Part shown: in pieces, positions 31,982 to 43,739 of the stretch
How the letters are laid out: each line of letters begins with the position of its first letter
Numbering within the stretch: position 1 is the first letter of the stretch
Origin: CAIVVT01 sp963823095
Lineage (GTDB): Bacteria; Acidobacteriota; Terriglobia; Bryobacterales; Bryobacteraceae
Assembly (NCBI GenBank): GCA_963823095.1
Contig: CAWGKI010000030.1
Location: 62,001-126,000 of the forward strand
Direction: 5' to 3'
Length of the DNA stretch: 64,000 nt
The notes under the pieces: model-generated
The model's input: the letters and a program-made list of their open reading frames with translations, nothing else
Told to the model about the DNA's origin: nothing
Databases searched by the model: none
Made by a program: the position numbers and the translations under genes

Positions 31982-32603
31982 CGTGTACCTCCAAGCTCAC
32001 GCCAGTCTAGTCCCAAAACGCCGCGATTGCCACGAGTAAGGTGCGAGTAAGGTGCGGGATGGCCGAGAGCATTGCGGCAGTCGCGCATGGCCCGTTCCTG
32101 GTGGGTTTTGCAATCAGGATCACTACGGGGCGCGGCGTCACAGAACTCCTCTTCCGCGCGTCGATGATATGAACGTCTTTGGGTGAGCAGTGTCCGTATC
32201 AGATTGTTGCGCCTATCGACAAGGGTCGACATGGGAGAGGAATATCCCGCACAAGACTCTGTTCGAGAAATCGTTCGCGCGGGACGCTTCGGAGGGAGCA
32301 AAGCGGAACCAGCGGAGTTGTGCCCCAATACGTTTCCGATCTGCCCACGGATAGAGGCTTAGGCGAACGGTCACCGCTGAGTTGAGAAGCGCGACCGCGG
32401 ACCCTGATGGTCTTATCGACTTCCAGTACTCGACCGAAAGCTTCCAAACCAATCGGTGAGTTCGGCGACTAAAACCTTAGCAGCATCGGAGGGGGCGCGA
32501 TCCGGCCCGTGCGAGCCAAGAAAAGCGCCACCTCCGCTTCTGACGATCCAAGCAACAGGACCCGAGGGGAGTGCCATGTTGACGGTTCTCTCTTCAGCCA
32601 AGC
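31982..32603. other. Gap without a recognisable gene
   Basis: About 620 bases between the small helical gene and the end of katG. No frame shows coding character and no RNA gene is recognised. A short direct repeat (GGTGCGAGTAAGGTGCG, about 32040-32055) is the only structure noted. It should hold the promoter of the small gene. Confidence 0.5.
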
Positions 32604-34877
<2,274 letters not shown>

Positions 34878-35159
34878 AGGTTTGCCTTCCTTCGAATCAG
34901 TCAAGAAATTGCGACTAACTGCTGATGTCCCGCGCGGTAGTGAGTGTTCCAAACGCGCCCCAGCCCATGACGTTCACCGGGATGCGCTCGCGATTCTGGT
35001 GAGCCAGCTTTTCGCGAAGCTGGTAGTCTTACGTCTACAGGTGACCTCGCGGCCCGGCTGTAATCGAATTCCGATTGCCGGCGCTTGCCGCACCGACGTT
35101 GGTGGTCAGAACTGTCTTATCTGACATCGCGGTTTTCTCCGCCACCAAATCATCTCCGT

Positions 35160-35639
35160 CTACGAATCACTCAACTTCACTGCTTTCGACTTCCTCGGGC
35201 CTGCAGTTTGGCAGCTCTCGCACTCGCCGACAAACTCCACCCGGCATCGCTTGATTGAGAACCCCGGGGGCAACTCTCTCGCGGATAACTGAATCGGCTC
35301 AACCGCCGATTCTTCAATATCGAAGATCGCCTTACACGAGGAACAGACCAGGTGATGATGCGGGGTCATGTTCGATTCGAGGCGCAGCGACCCGTGATGC
35401 AGCGTGACTTCCTTAAGGACTCCGGTATCCAGGAACGTCTTCACGTTCTTGTAAACGGTGCCCAGGGAAATAGAGGGAATCCGCTGTCGGACCTGCTCGT
35501 AGATCAACTCCGGGGTCGGATGTTCACGCGAATCGACAACGGCTTCGTAGATGACCTGACGCTGGAAGGTAAAGGCGAGGCCCAGTTCCTTACAGCGACG
35601 GCGGAAGTCGTCGAGGACTTGCGTGCGCAGGCCTGACAT
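35160..35639 (-). CDS. perR: Fur-family peroxide-type regulator (PerR-like)
   Basis: A 159-residue Fur-family repressor. The N-terminal winged helix (FTFQRQVIYEAVVDSREHPT PELIYEQVRQRIPSISLGTV YKNVKTFLDTGVL) precedes the metal-binding half with PHHHLVCSSCKAIFDIEES and the second Zn pair ECESCQ. Matched to Bacillus PerR, the regulatory site keeps His37, His91, His93 and Asp104; Asp104 rather than Glu is the peroxide-sensing type. The position of Asp85 is Glu here. It is upstream of katG on the same strand, the classic peroxide-defence pair. Start: ATG 35639, or GTG 35645 two codons earlier; neither has a clear ribosome site. A palindrome lies just upstream (35654-35671). The symbol is an inference. 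Confidence 0.85.
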   Translation of the reverse strand: MSGLRTQVLDDFRRRCKELGLAFTFQRQVIYEAVVDSREHPTPELIYEQVRQRIPSISLGTVYKNVKTFLDTGVLKEVTLHHGSLRLESNMTPHHHLVCSSCKAIFDIEESAVEPIQLSARELPPGFSIKRCRVEFVGECESCQTAGPRKSKAVKLSDS

Positions 35640-35653
35640 AGACACTAATAGTT

Positions 35654-35671
35654 AGAGAGGAATTATTCTCT
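35654..35671. promoter_or_regulatory. Possible PerR operator upstream of perR
   Basis: AGAGAGGAA-TTATTCTCT is an 18-base near-palindrome (7 of 9 pairs) about 15 bases before the regulator start. It is AT-rich in its centre, like Fur/Per boxes. Autoregulation of the repressor is common in this family. The match to the Bacillus Per box is only partial. Confidence 0.35.
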
Positions 35672-35868
35672 GGTGTCAAGCGTTATCTTTCAGGGCTATC
35701 TTTTAGGGATCTCTTGTCAGGCGTTCCTCGTCAACTTGATGCCAAACAACCTGACTTCCGGCTGGCGCACAATCCAGGGGTAATCGCGAAAGCGACAGGC
35801 TGCCGGCCACAATGGTGATCATTCCACACTGTAAATATTTGAGCCTCGACCAAAGCCACACATTCACT

Positions 35869-35877
35869 TGGTATACT
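35869..35877 (+). promoter_or_regulatory. Extended -10 promoter of the CocE-type hydrolase gene
   Basis: TTGGTATACT contains an extended -10 (TGG-TATACT) with no good -35 at 17 bases. It lies 28 bases before ATG 35905, giving a short leader. Confidence 0.45.
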
Positions 35878-35904
35878 GGCGGTCATCTCTCACGGGGCAT
35901 GTAG

Positions 35905-37794
35905 ATGATCGTTGTCAAACGAACCTCGCAGTTTTTCTTGATTTCCGTTTTGGCAATCTCCCCGCAACTTGGGGCGCAGGCACCCGCGGTTCAGCCGCAA
36001 TACCAGCCAGAGTTCTTTAGTTTTCAGGAAGTCATGATCCCGATGCGCGATGGCGCCCACCTGCAAACGGTGATCCTCACGCCCAAACAGGCGAGCGGGC
36101 CGCTGCCGATTCTCCTCCAACGGACTCCGTACGGCGTACCGGAAAAGGCGAGTGCGGTTCCCGCGTCCTACGTTTATGACGAGCCACTGGTTGCCGACGG
36201 CTACGTCTTCGTGTTCCAGAACATCCGCGGCCGCTTCAAGTCCGAGGGGGCGTTCGTCATGCAACGGCCGCCACGCGACAAGAGCGATGCCAAGTCGGTG
36301 GACGAAGGCACTGACGCCTACGACACTATTGATTGGCTCATTAAGAACGTGCCCAACAACAATGGAAAAGTTGGCATGAGGGGCATCTCCTATCCGGGAT
36401 GGCTGGTGACGCAGGCACTGGCCGAACCGCACCCCGCCCTGAAGGCCGCCAGCGAGCAGGCCTCTCCCGATGACATGTTCATCAACGACGACTTTCATCA
36501 TAACGGCGCTTTCCGGCTGAGCTACGGTTTCGAATATTCGGCACTGCTGGAGACCTCCAAGGAAAAGAACACCAACTTCGAGTTTGACCGGTACGACACC
36601 TATTCGTGGTACCTGTCGCTGGGAGCGCTCGCGAACGCCAACGCGCGCTACTTCCACGAGAAGCTCCCCACGTGGAACGATTTCGTCGAGCATCCCAATC
36701 ACGATTTTTGGAAGCGGCACGCAGTCACGACGTACCTCAGGCACACGACCGTTCCGAACTTGAATGTCGCCGGGTGGTACGACCAGGAAGACTTCGTTGG
36801 CCCGACCCGCATCTACGCTACGCTGGAGCAGACCGACACCGAGCACCTCAACTACTTCGTTGCCGGCCCATGGAACCACGGTGGATGGTCGGGGGAAACC
36901 GGGCGCAAGCTGGGCGATGTCGATTGGGGCAGCGACACTGCGCGCTACTTCCGCTCACACATTCTCGCACCGTGGTTCGCGCACTGGCTGCACGACAAGC
37001 CGCTGAACCAGCCGGAAGCCATCACGTTCCAGACGGGCACCAACATCTGGAAGAGTTACGACGAGTGGCCTCCGAAGAAGGGCGTGACGGTGAAGAAGTT
37101 ATACCTTCAGGCTCACGGAAGACTCTCATTTGACGCACCCGCTGATCAGGATGCCTTCGACTCCTATGTTTCGGATCCGGCGAATCCCGTGCCGTACCGC
37201 AACCGGCCGATTGCGCCAACATATCCTTCGCCCGCTTGGACCACATGGCTGGTGCAGGACCAGCGCTTCGTGGAGCAACGTCCGGACGTGTTGACGTGGC
37301 AGACCGATCCGCTGAAGGAAGTCGTGACAGTGACCGGCGACATCGTTGCCGACCTCTTCGCCTCGACCACGGGCAGTGACAGCGACTGGGTGGCGAAGCT
37401 GATCGACGTGTATCCCGAAGACTATCAGAAGATCACCGAAGAGAACGCCGCCGCAGGGGCCGGTCCGGTGCTGAACGGCTACGAATTGATGGTGGCGAGC
37501 GATATTCTGCGAGGGCGTTATCGCAAGAGTTTGGACACGCCGGAACCGATCACTCCGAACCAAGTCACCGAGTACAAGATCGACCTGCATCCCAACGACC
37601 ACGTCTTCCTCAAAGGACATCGCATCATGGTGCAGGTACAGAGTACATGGTTCCCGTTATACGACCGCAATCCGCAGAAGTTCGTGGACAACATCTACAA
37701 GGCCACGGATGCGGATTATGTGAAAGCCACGCAGAGGATTTACCGCTCGAAGGACTCGCCCTCAAGCGTGTTGCTGCCGGTGACGAGTCACTAA
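35905..37794 (+). CDS. CocE/NonD family hydrolase (X-Pro dipeptidyl-peptidase type), exported
   Basis: A 629-residue alpha/beta hydrolase of the CocE/NonD kind, which includes cocaine esterase, glutaryl-7-ACA acylases and X-Pro dipeptidyl-peptidases. A signal peptide covers about residues 1-25 (FFLISVLAISPQLGAQA). The core has the oxyanion Tyr region RTPYGVP, DGYVFVFQNIRGRF, the nucleophile Ser162 in GMRGISYPG, the acid region NVAGWYDQEDFVGP, and the catalytic His in AGPWNHGGW. The C-terminal jelly-roll starts at about 37380 (VTGDIVADLFASTTGSDSDW). The substrate is unknown; esters or N-terminal X-Pro peptides are possible. It is a single-gene unit with its own promoter. Confidence 0.88.
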   Translation: MIVVKRTSQFFLISVLAISPQLGAQAPAVQPQYQPEFFSFQEVMIPMRDGAHLQTVILTPKQASGPLPILLQRTPYGVPEKASAVPASYVYDEPLVADGYVFVFQNIRGRFKSEGAFVMQRPPRDKSDAKSVDEGTDAYDTIDWLIKNVPNNNGKVGMRGISYPGWLVTQALAEPHPALKAASEQASPDDMFINDDFHHNGAFRLSYGFEYSALLETSKEKNTNFEFDRYDTYSWYLSLGALANANARYFHEKLPTWNDFVEHPNHDFWKRHAVTTYLRHTTVPNLNVAGWYDQEDFVGPTRIYATLEQTDTEHLNYFVAGPWNHGGWSGETGRKLGDVDWGSDTARYFRSHILAPWFAHWLHDKPLNQPEAITFQTGTNIWKSYDEWPPKKGVTVKKLYLQAHGRLSFDAPADQDAFDSYVSDPANPVPYRNRPIAPTYPSPAWTTWLVQDQRFVEQRPDVLTWQTDPLKEVVTVTGDIVADLFASTTGSDSDWVAKLIDVYPEDYQKITEENAAAGAGPVLNGYELMVASDILRGRYRKSLDTPEPITPNQVTEYKIDLHPNDHVFLKGHRIMVQVQSTWFPLYDRNPQKFVDNIYKATDADYVKATQRIYRSKDSPSSVLLPVTSH

Positions 37795-38022
37795 CGGTGG
37801 CTTCTCACCCGAGCCCCGAACACTTGCTTTACGACGGGGTAACTGCAGAGGCGGCGAGATAACTCGCGGTCTAGCCGGCCATCCGGACACGACTTGGAAC
37901 CTGCGCATCCCTTCCGGCTGGCGCGTCCTCCGGCCGGAAAACCAGGTAAAGACTTTCCAGAAAGCCGATTCCTAGCCATTCACCGGCAAGGTCGGTCTTC
38001 TGGAAGCGACGGCAGGAGAAGA

Positions 38023-38391
38023 CTACAGGTTCGCGCCGAAAGCCAACAGACGGCCATCGCAATCCTTGACCACGAACTCGCGCAAGTGCCATGGCATGTT
38101 GGCAACTCCCCGAGTGAATTCTACGTCTCGGGCTGCGTACTCGGCATAAAGCGCATCGGCATCTTCGACCAACAGGTACGCGTCGAGCAGTTCGTCCGCG
38201 TATTTGTTCAAATTGGCTTTGGGCGGCTCGGCGCAACGGAAGTGAATCACCTGCCGGTCGCGCGCCACGATGGCATAGACCGGCGGATCCTGCCACATCC
38301 CCAGACATTGGAAGCCAAGCTTTTCTTTGTAATAGGCAAGCGTAGTGGGAACGTCCAGGGTGAAGAACAAAGGCGCAATCTGACGGACCAT
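38023..38391 (-). CDS. VOC superfamily protein (glyoxalase/bleomycin-resistance type)
   Basis: A 122-residue protein with one vicinal-oxygen-chelate module pair: APLFFTLDVPTTLAYYKEKL GF, then YAIVARDRQVIHFRCAE, and the second half DAYLLVEDADALYAEYAARD VEFTRG with REFVVKDCDGRLLAFGANL. The conserved His and Glu metal-ligand places are at least partly present (IHFR; EFVVKDCDG). The exact substrate cannot be told: dioxygenase, antibiotic binder or lyase. It is a lone gene converging on the CocE-type gene, with about 230 bases between them. Confidence 0.85.
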   Translation of the reverse strand: MVRQIAPLFFTLDVPTTLAYYKEKLGFQCLGMWQDPPVYAIVARDRQVIHFRCAEPPKANLNKYADELLDAYLLVEDADALYAEYAARDVEFTRGVANMPWHLREFVVKDCDGRLLAFGANL

Positions 38392-38768
38392 GTGCTGAGT
38401 CTACTGCCGATGCGCGCGTGTGTAAGGACGTCCTAGGAAGTGAGAAGCGGGACAGATCGATCCCACTGACCTGCAATTCCTGTATCGGGGATACGATCCC
38501 GCCGTGCGTAGCGCGAGCTACTCGCGGATCCCGTGGAAGCTGGGAACCATCCGGCTACGCCAGTAGCTTCGGAGTAGAGGGGGCAGGGACGATCTTTCCC
38601 TCCTTCCCCGATGCGGTTCTCTGTGGAATTGCCAGGCACTAAGCAGTCTCGCAATGGCCACATGCCTGGCTCCGGCAGAACCGGAACGCAAGTGCGATCT
38701 TTCGATGGGGCGGCCTCCCCATTAGGGTGCTTTTTGTCCCGAGCTTGGGGCTCCCGAGTGAAAACCGC
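38392..38768. other. Gap without a recognisable gene
   Basis: About 380 bases between the VOC gene (start at 38391) and the promoter of the next receptor. I see no gene, RNA or repeat. A promoter for the VOC gene on the - strand should be here but is not obvious. Confidence 0.5.
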
Positions 38769-38796
38769 TTGACCTTTCATCGCAACGCAGTAAATT
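38769..38796 (+). promoter_or_regulatory. Sigma-70-type promoter of the TonB receptor at 38891
   Basis: TTGACC, 16 bases, TAAATT, about 90 bases before the start codon. The local composition is AT-rich compared with its surroundings. Confidence 0.5.
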
Positions 38797-38890
38797 AACA
38801 TAAGTAACATTCCTTCCTTACCACGCAGTAGGTAACAGACGAAATAACGGTAGCTGTACACGTCCTCGAATGCTCAAGGGGAAAAGGTCT

Positions 38891-41800
38891 ATGAAACCTT
38901 TCTTGTCTGCGTCAATCTCACTCGTAATCGCGGCGGTCCTTGGCTTTACTGGCTTTACTGGAATGCTGCGCGGGCAAACTGTACAAGGTGTGGTAACCGG
39001 TTCGGTGATAGACAGTTCCGGGGCGCTGATTGCCAGCTCCGAACTCACGCTGACCAATGACGGCACTGGGGTAGCGCAATCGGCGAAGAGTTCCTCGGAC
39101 GGCACCTTCCGATTCCCGCTCGTTCCTCCCGGTACTTACTCGCTGAAGATCGAAGCCAAGGGATTCACGACGAGGGAAATCAAGAACATCATCGTCAATC
39201 CAAGCAAGACAGTTCCGGTTCAGGTGACGATGTCGGTGGCGGAGGCGCAGACGACGATTGAGATCAGCTCACAGGAGTCCCTGGTCCAGACGGCGAGCTC
39301 CGACCTCACCACCACCGTCAGCCAGTCTACGATCGAAAGCATGCCATTGCTGACGCGCAACGTCTTCGACCTCGCCTTCGCCGCGCCGGCGGTCACGCAA
39401 GGGATGAACTTCCAAGCAACTTCAGGCGGCTCGCGCGAATCCGGCACCACGTACATGCTGAACGGCGCGGATAACAACGACAACTTCAGCGAGGGCAGCG
39501 TGAACATTCAGCCGCCGCTCGAATCGGTGGCCGAATTCACGATGCTCACGAACAACATGAGCGCGCAGTACGGGCACGCCGCCGGAGCGCTGGTGAGTGC
39601 GGTTCAGAAGTCCGGCACCAACAGGTTCCACGGCGTGGCGTACGAGTTCAACCGCAACGCCGCGTACAACGCTAACGACTTTTTCTCGAACCGCCAGGCC
39701 AGCCCGATCGGCAAATACAGCCGCAATCAGTACGGCGGCGAGATCGACGGTCCCATCATCAAGGACAAGACCTTCTTCGCGTTCACCTACGACCGCGTGG
39801 ACCTGCGTCAGGGCAGCAACTTCAACTCGGCCGTTCCAACTCCTGCCGAGCTAAACGCTATGAAGCTGGGGGCTGGGCCTCTCGCCCAGAAGGTCATCAG
39901 CTTCTGGAACCCAGTCACGTCGAGTGCTCCTTGCCCCTCGCAAGCGGCGAACTATCCCGATTCCATTGGGCACGTCGGTTGCATCTTCGGGAACGATCCC
40001 CAAGACACCGGCCAGAACATCTACTCGGCCAAGATCGATCACAACTTCTCGGCCAAGGACCGGTTGACTTTAACGGCCAACTTCACGCGTTACCAGTACT
40101 CCGACGCGTACGGCGGCGCCGCGAACCAGGGGACCACCGCCAAGCCGATCCCGAACCTCGATAAGGAGCACTATCACAACCTGTCGGGGGTGGAGACCCA
40201 CATCTTCAGCCCGACGTTGGTGAATGAATTGACCATTGCCCACAATCGCCATTCCTCCGTGAACGAGGACGGCAATGGCACGCAGGGACTCCCCACCACC
40301 TACATAGACGGAAGCCAGTTCAATGGACTCGGTTGGAGCTACGGCTCGGCTGACGGAAACCTGTTGAACAGTTTCACGCAGGACCGCTGGCAGCTCCAGG
40401 ACAACATCGGCTGGACCAAAGGCAAGCACTCGATTAAGATCGGCGGCGGCTACCAGTACGGCATCCTGTACCGCAATTGGGACCTGGGCACCCCCGGCTA
40501 TTACGAATTCGCCAACACGACGGGTCCCACGCCCGCGTCCGTGGGAGCCGTAGGTCCGAACAACACCATCGCCAACATCCAGAACTACGACAACAGCAAC
40601 TTCCAGCAGGACTTTCCGTACTACCAGGAGATGTCGATCAATCCAAGCACGGGCGCGCCTGCCAATGCCTACCGCCACTACATCATGAAGGACGCGAACG
40701 TGTTCATCAACGACGACTGGAAGGTATCCAGGCGGCTGACGCTGAACCTCGGTCTGCGCTGGGAACGCTACGGGGCGCCGACGGAAGCAAACGGCATCAT
40801 CTCGCAGTTCACCAACCTCTCCGGATACGCCCCGGCCCAGGTTGCCGCCGCGCGCGTTGGCCCGGTCTCGAGTATGTGGAAGACGCCGAACGGCGACTAT
40901 GGGCCGCGCGTCGGTTTCGCCTACGATGTACTCGGCAACGGCAGCATGTCTGTACGCGGCGGTTTCGGCATTTCCTACGACCGGTTGTTCGACAACATCT
41001 GGTCGAACGGCGCATGGAACCCGCCGTTCTATGGTTTGGCCGACCATGACGCCACCGCCGGCGACTTGATCGCCTACACATTCCCTCCGACCATCGCCGG
41101 CTACGTCCCTGGTTCTCTCCCCGGCGCCGCGGGCCGCGTTTCGGTCCGCACCATGGACGTGAACATGAAGGACTCCTCGACGCAGAACTTCTATCTCGGC
41201 ATCGAGAAGCAGTTTCTGCACGATTTCCTGTTGCGCGTCAACTACCAGGGTTCGATGGGACGGCACCTGTCCCAGTTGATGAACCTGAACCGCTATGACG
41301 GCATGGAGTACAACGCAACTCTCAACACCAGCAGCCCCGGCAGGCCCAATTCGCTGTACTCGGGCTTCAACTATCGCGCCAACAACCTGAACTCCAACTA
41401 CAACGCCATGGTCACGGAAGTCCAGAAACGGATGAGCAACGGCCTGCAGTTCCAGTTCAGCTTCACCTGGTCGCGGCTGATGGATCAGGGCTCCGACCTG
41501 TTCTCGGGGTCGACGACCAGCGGCGGGTACAGCCAGCCGTATTACTTCGTCAGCAATAGCAAACCTGGCCTCGAATACGGTCCCGGCGCGTTTGACCACC
41601 AGAAGAACTTCAAGACCATCCTGACCTACGAACTGCCGTTCCTGAAGAATCAGAAAGGATTTATCGGGCGCGTCCTGGGCGGCTGGCAGGTTTCCGCCTT
41701 CTACCAGGGTTACTCCGGCCACCCGATCGAGGTCTATAACGCCCGCGGACGGTATAAGGGCAACGCGACCGATCCTAATGGGTACCTGGAAAACATCGGC

Positions 41801-42283
41801 GGAGACTATAACCTGGACGGCGTCGCCAACGATCGCCCGAACTTCATCGGCACCAACGCCACCGCCGTTTACTCGGGTGGGAGCCCGGCAGACGGCATTT
41901 TCAAGGACAACAATCCGATCGGCTGCGGCTATGCCGGGATGAAATCTACCAACGTTGCGGCGTGCAATGCCGCCTACGGCGTCAGCACACCGAACTCGCT
42001 GTTCGTCAATCCGTCCGGATACGGAATTCGCTACGGCACTCTGGGCCGGAATCTATTCCGCGGACCTTGGTTCAACGGTCTGGACGGAGCGTTGATGAAG
42101 AACTTTAAGCTCACGGAAGCCGCGAAGCTGCAACTCCGCTTTGAGGCTCTCAACCTCGACAACCATCCGAACTTCGACGGCATCACGACCAACCTGAACA
42201 GCGGCGGTTTCGGCAAAGCGAACTTTCTGGTTGGCGCGGCCCCTGCGAGACGCCTTCAATTGGGTGGCCGTATCACCTTCTGA
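38891..42283 (+). CDS. TonB-dependent receptor, Oar-like with CarboxypepD_reg domain
   Basis: A complete 1130-residue outer-membrane receptor. The signal peptide is FLSASISLVIAAVLGFTGF and the regulatory sandwich begins GVVTGSVIDSSGALIASSEL T; the plug has TYMLNGADNNDNFSEGSVNI QP and VAEFTMLTNNMSAQYGHAAG. The barrel ends with RRLQLGGRITF, the terminal-aromatic rule for outer-membrane insertion. Start: ATG 38891 follows AAGGGGAAAAGG; an upstream ATG at 38870 is less likely. A TTGACC/TAAATT promoter precedes it and a strong palindromic terminator follows, so it is a single-gene unit. Substrate unknown; this family in Acidobacteria is linked to polymer uptake. Confidence 0.92.
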   Translation: MKPFLSASISLVIAAVLGFTGFTGMLRGQTVQGVVTGSVIDSSGALIASSELTLTNDGTGVAQSAKSSSDGTFRFPLVPPGTYSLKIEAKGFTTREIKNIIVNPSKTVPVQVTMSVAEAQTTIEISSQESLVQTASSDLTTTVSQSTIESMPLLTRNVFDLAFAAPAVTQGMNFQATSGGSRESGTTYMLNGADNNDNFSEGSVNIQPPLESVAEFTMLTNNMSAQYGHAAGALVSAVQKSGTNRFHGVAYEFNRNAAYNANDFFSNRQASPIGKYSRNQYGGEIDGPIIKDKTFFAFTYDRVDLRQGSNFNSAVPTPAELNAMKLGAGPLAQKVISFWNPVTSSAPCPSQAANYPDSIGHVGCIFGNDPQDTGQNIYSAKIDHNFSAKDRLTLTANFTRYQYSDAYGGAANQGTTAKPIPNLDKEHYHNLSGVETHIFSPTLVNELTIAHNRHSSVNEDGNGTQGLPTTYIDGSQFNGLGWSYGSADGNLLNSFTQDRWQLQDNIGWTKGKHSIKIGGGYQYGILYRNWDLGTPGYYEFANTTGPTPASVGAVGPNNTIANIQNYDNSNFQQDFPYYQEMSINPSTGAPANAYRHYIMKDANVFINDDWKVSRRLTLNLGLRWERYGAPTEANGIISQFTNLSGYAPAQVAAARVGPVSSMWKTPNGDYGPRVGFAYDVLGNGSMSVRGGFGISYDRLFDNIWSNGAWNPPFYGLADHDATAGDLIAYTFPPTIAGYVPGSLPGAAGRVSVRTMDVNMKDSSTQNFYLGIEKQFLHDFLLRVNYQGSMGRHLSQLMNLNRYDGMEYNATLNTSSPGRPNSLYSGFNYRANNLNSNYNAMVTEVQKRMSNGLQFQFSFTWSRLMDQGSDLFSGSTTSGGYSQPYYFVSNSKPGLEYGPGAFDHQKNFKTILTYELPFLKNQKGFIGRVLGGWQVSAFYQGYSGHPIEVYNARGRYKGNATDPNGYLENIGGDYNLDGVANDRPNFIGTNATAVYSGGSPADGIFKDNNPIGCGYAGMKSTNVAACNAAYGVSTPNSLFVNPSGYGIRYGTLGRNLFRGPWFNGLDGALMKNFKLTEAAKLQLRFEALNLDNHPNFDGITTNLNSGGFGKANFLVGAAPARRLQLGGRITF

Positions 42284-42306
42284 ACGGGGATACGGCAGAA
42301 CTGCTC

Positions 42307-42344
42307 AATAAGAAGGCCGGAGCCGCGGCTCCGGCCTTCTTATT
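42307..42344. terminator. Bidirectional terminator, 38-bp perfect palindrome
   Basis: A perfect 38-base palindrome centred at 42325/42326 with a GC-rich core (GGCCGGAGCC / GGCTCCGGCC) and A/T-rich ends that form U-tracts on both strands. It lies between convergent genes and contains the stop codon of the - strand gene (42340-42342). Confidence 0.9.
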
Positions 42345-43662
42345 TGCGGCGATATACGACGACGTCATCGCCATAGCCGCCGGACGTGCTGTACGTTACG
42401 CTTCGGCGTCCTAAGTACTCGAGATCCGCCGGCCTTTGCGCCGGCAGCACCGTGTTCGAAATAAATACCCCGCGAGCGTTCATCATTCGCGCAATGCCCG
42501 CCATAGCCAGAGCTTGCTGGAACCGGTCGTAATAGACCAGGATGTTGGTCGCCACCACCAGATCGAATTTCCTGTCGTTTAGAACTTGAGCCACGACGTT
42601 CAGATCGAGCGGTTCAATGAGCGCGGCATATTTTGGCTGGACCGCTACGGCGCGCACGCGCAGGCCCTTGGGTGACATCACGGGAACGGCAGGCGAGCCG
42701 ATCACATCTCCAAAATGTTCCCAGTAGGCGATCGATTGCGGTGTCCAGTCGGCCGCCAGGTCACGCGGCAGTTGCAAGATGTACGGAGTACCGGCGCGAG
42801 CCAGCTTGGCCGCGCGTTGCAGATGGGCATTGACAGCGGGGTTTAAGTCAAGCGTAACCAGACGCAAGTCGCCAGGTCCCGCCAATTTCAGGCGCACGAC
42901 GGATTCCAACACTGCAAAGGGCTGAATGGTCTGTATCGGATAAAAATCGTAGCCGTCACGCTTGTCGGCAAAGTCCAACCCAGGGCCGATCACCGCGATG
43001 CTCCGGATGCTCCCTAAGGCGAGCGCGTCTTTGCGCAGCAGCGCGCGCAGAGTGTCATCCAATGCATAGTTTGGGAGCAGCGACGTATCCGCTGAAAGCC
43101 CGCGTTGGTCGAAAAGAGTGGCCCGCGTGAAGAGTTCGGCGCCTGGATCCCCATCCTGATGGACGGCCTTCAGTTGCTCCTGGTACCCGCGTTGCTCGAT
43201 CGCAAATCGGGTCAGATTCGCCGCCAATACGCTTTCGAATCTCTCCGGCGATACCTTGTGCGCCAACAGGAAATCGCGCGCGAACCGCAGGCGCTCGTCC
43301 TTCACTGGACGGGCTAGCGCGGCAGCGGCCGCCCGGACGCGGGCGCGCGACGCCTCCACCAACTCGCCGGCCGAATTCGCCGCTGCCTCGGGAGATTCCA
43401 GGCGCGGCAACCGGGTGAAGGAGGCGCCATAGAGAATCAGATTACTGATGGAATCCTCGACCCCGCGTTCAATCCGCGCACGCACTTCGCGGTCCTGTTC
43501 CCTGACCCAGGCGTCCCAGCCTGGACCATCTTCGGTGCGTCCGAACGCCGCCAGGACCTCTTTGGCGTCCGGGAAACTGAGAAACCGCGCATCTTGAGGC
43601 GCAGCGGCAGCGAGGAAGCAAACAAAACATGCGCCTGCCATGCGTCGCCGTGTATGCCCCAT
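42340..43662 (-). CDS. Exported class I SAM methyltransferase-like protein
   Basis: A 440-residue protein. The C-terminal half has a Rossmann methyltransferase pattern: IRSIAVIGPGLDF, a strand with LRLVTLDLNPAVNAHL, and KFDLVVATNILVYYDRFQQA LAMAGIARMMNARGVFIS, which looks like the CheR-type post-I/motif IV region. The first half is helical and unrecognised. Start: ATG 43662 has GGGAG six bases upstream, while ATG 43668 directly abuts it. The N-terminus (HTRRRMAGACFVCFLAAAAP Q) looks like a signal peptide, odd for a SAM-dependent enzyme, since SAM is cytoplasmic. So it may be exported and non-enzymatic, or the hydrophobic start may be an anchor. Confidence 0.7.
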   Translation of the reverse strand: MGHTRRRMAGACFVCFLAAAAPQDARFLSFPDAKEVLAAFGRTEDGPGWDAWVREQDREVRARIERGVEDSISNLILYGASFTRLPRLESPEAAANSAGELVEASRARVRAAAAALARPVKDERLRFARDFLLAHKVSPERFESVLAANLTRFAIEQRGYQEQLKAVHQDGDPGAELFTRATLFDQRGLSADTSLLPNYALDDTLRALLRKDALALGSIRSIAVIGPGLDFADKRDGYDFYPIQTIQPFAVLESVVRLKLAGPGDLRLVTLDLNPAVNAHLQRAAKLARAGTPYILQLPRDLAADWTPQSIAYWEHFGDVIGSPAVPVMSPKGLRVRAVAVQPKYAALIEPLDLNVVAQVLNDRKFDLVVATNILVYYDRFQQALAMAGIARMMNARGVFISNTVLPAQRPADLEYLGRRSVTYSTSGGYGDDVVVYRRK

Positions 43663-43739
43663 CTTCATCTCCCTTTCCGATGTTGTCGCTCCGCGGGCCT
43701 CGCCGTTAGATGGAAGACCTCCGTGTTAGAGTCAGGAAA

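Noticed and set aside
40070..41722. Open frame of 550 codons on the - strand
   Set aside because: Antisense shadow of the TonB receptor barrel; composition is typical of a reverse frame.
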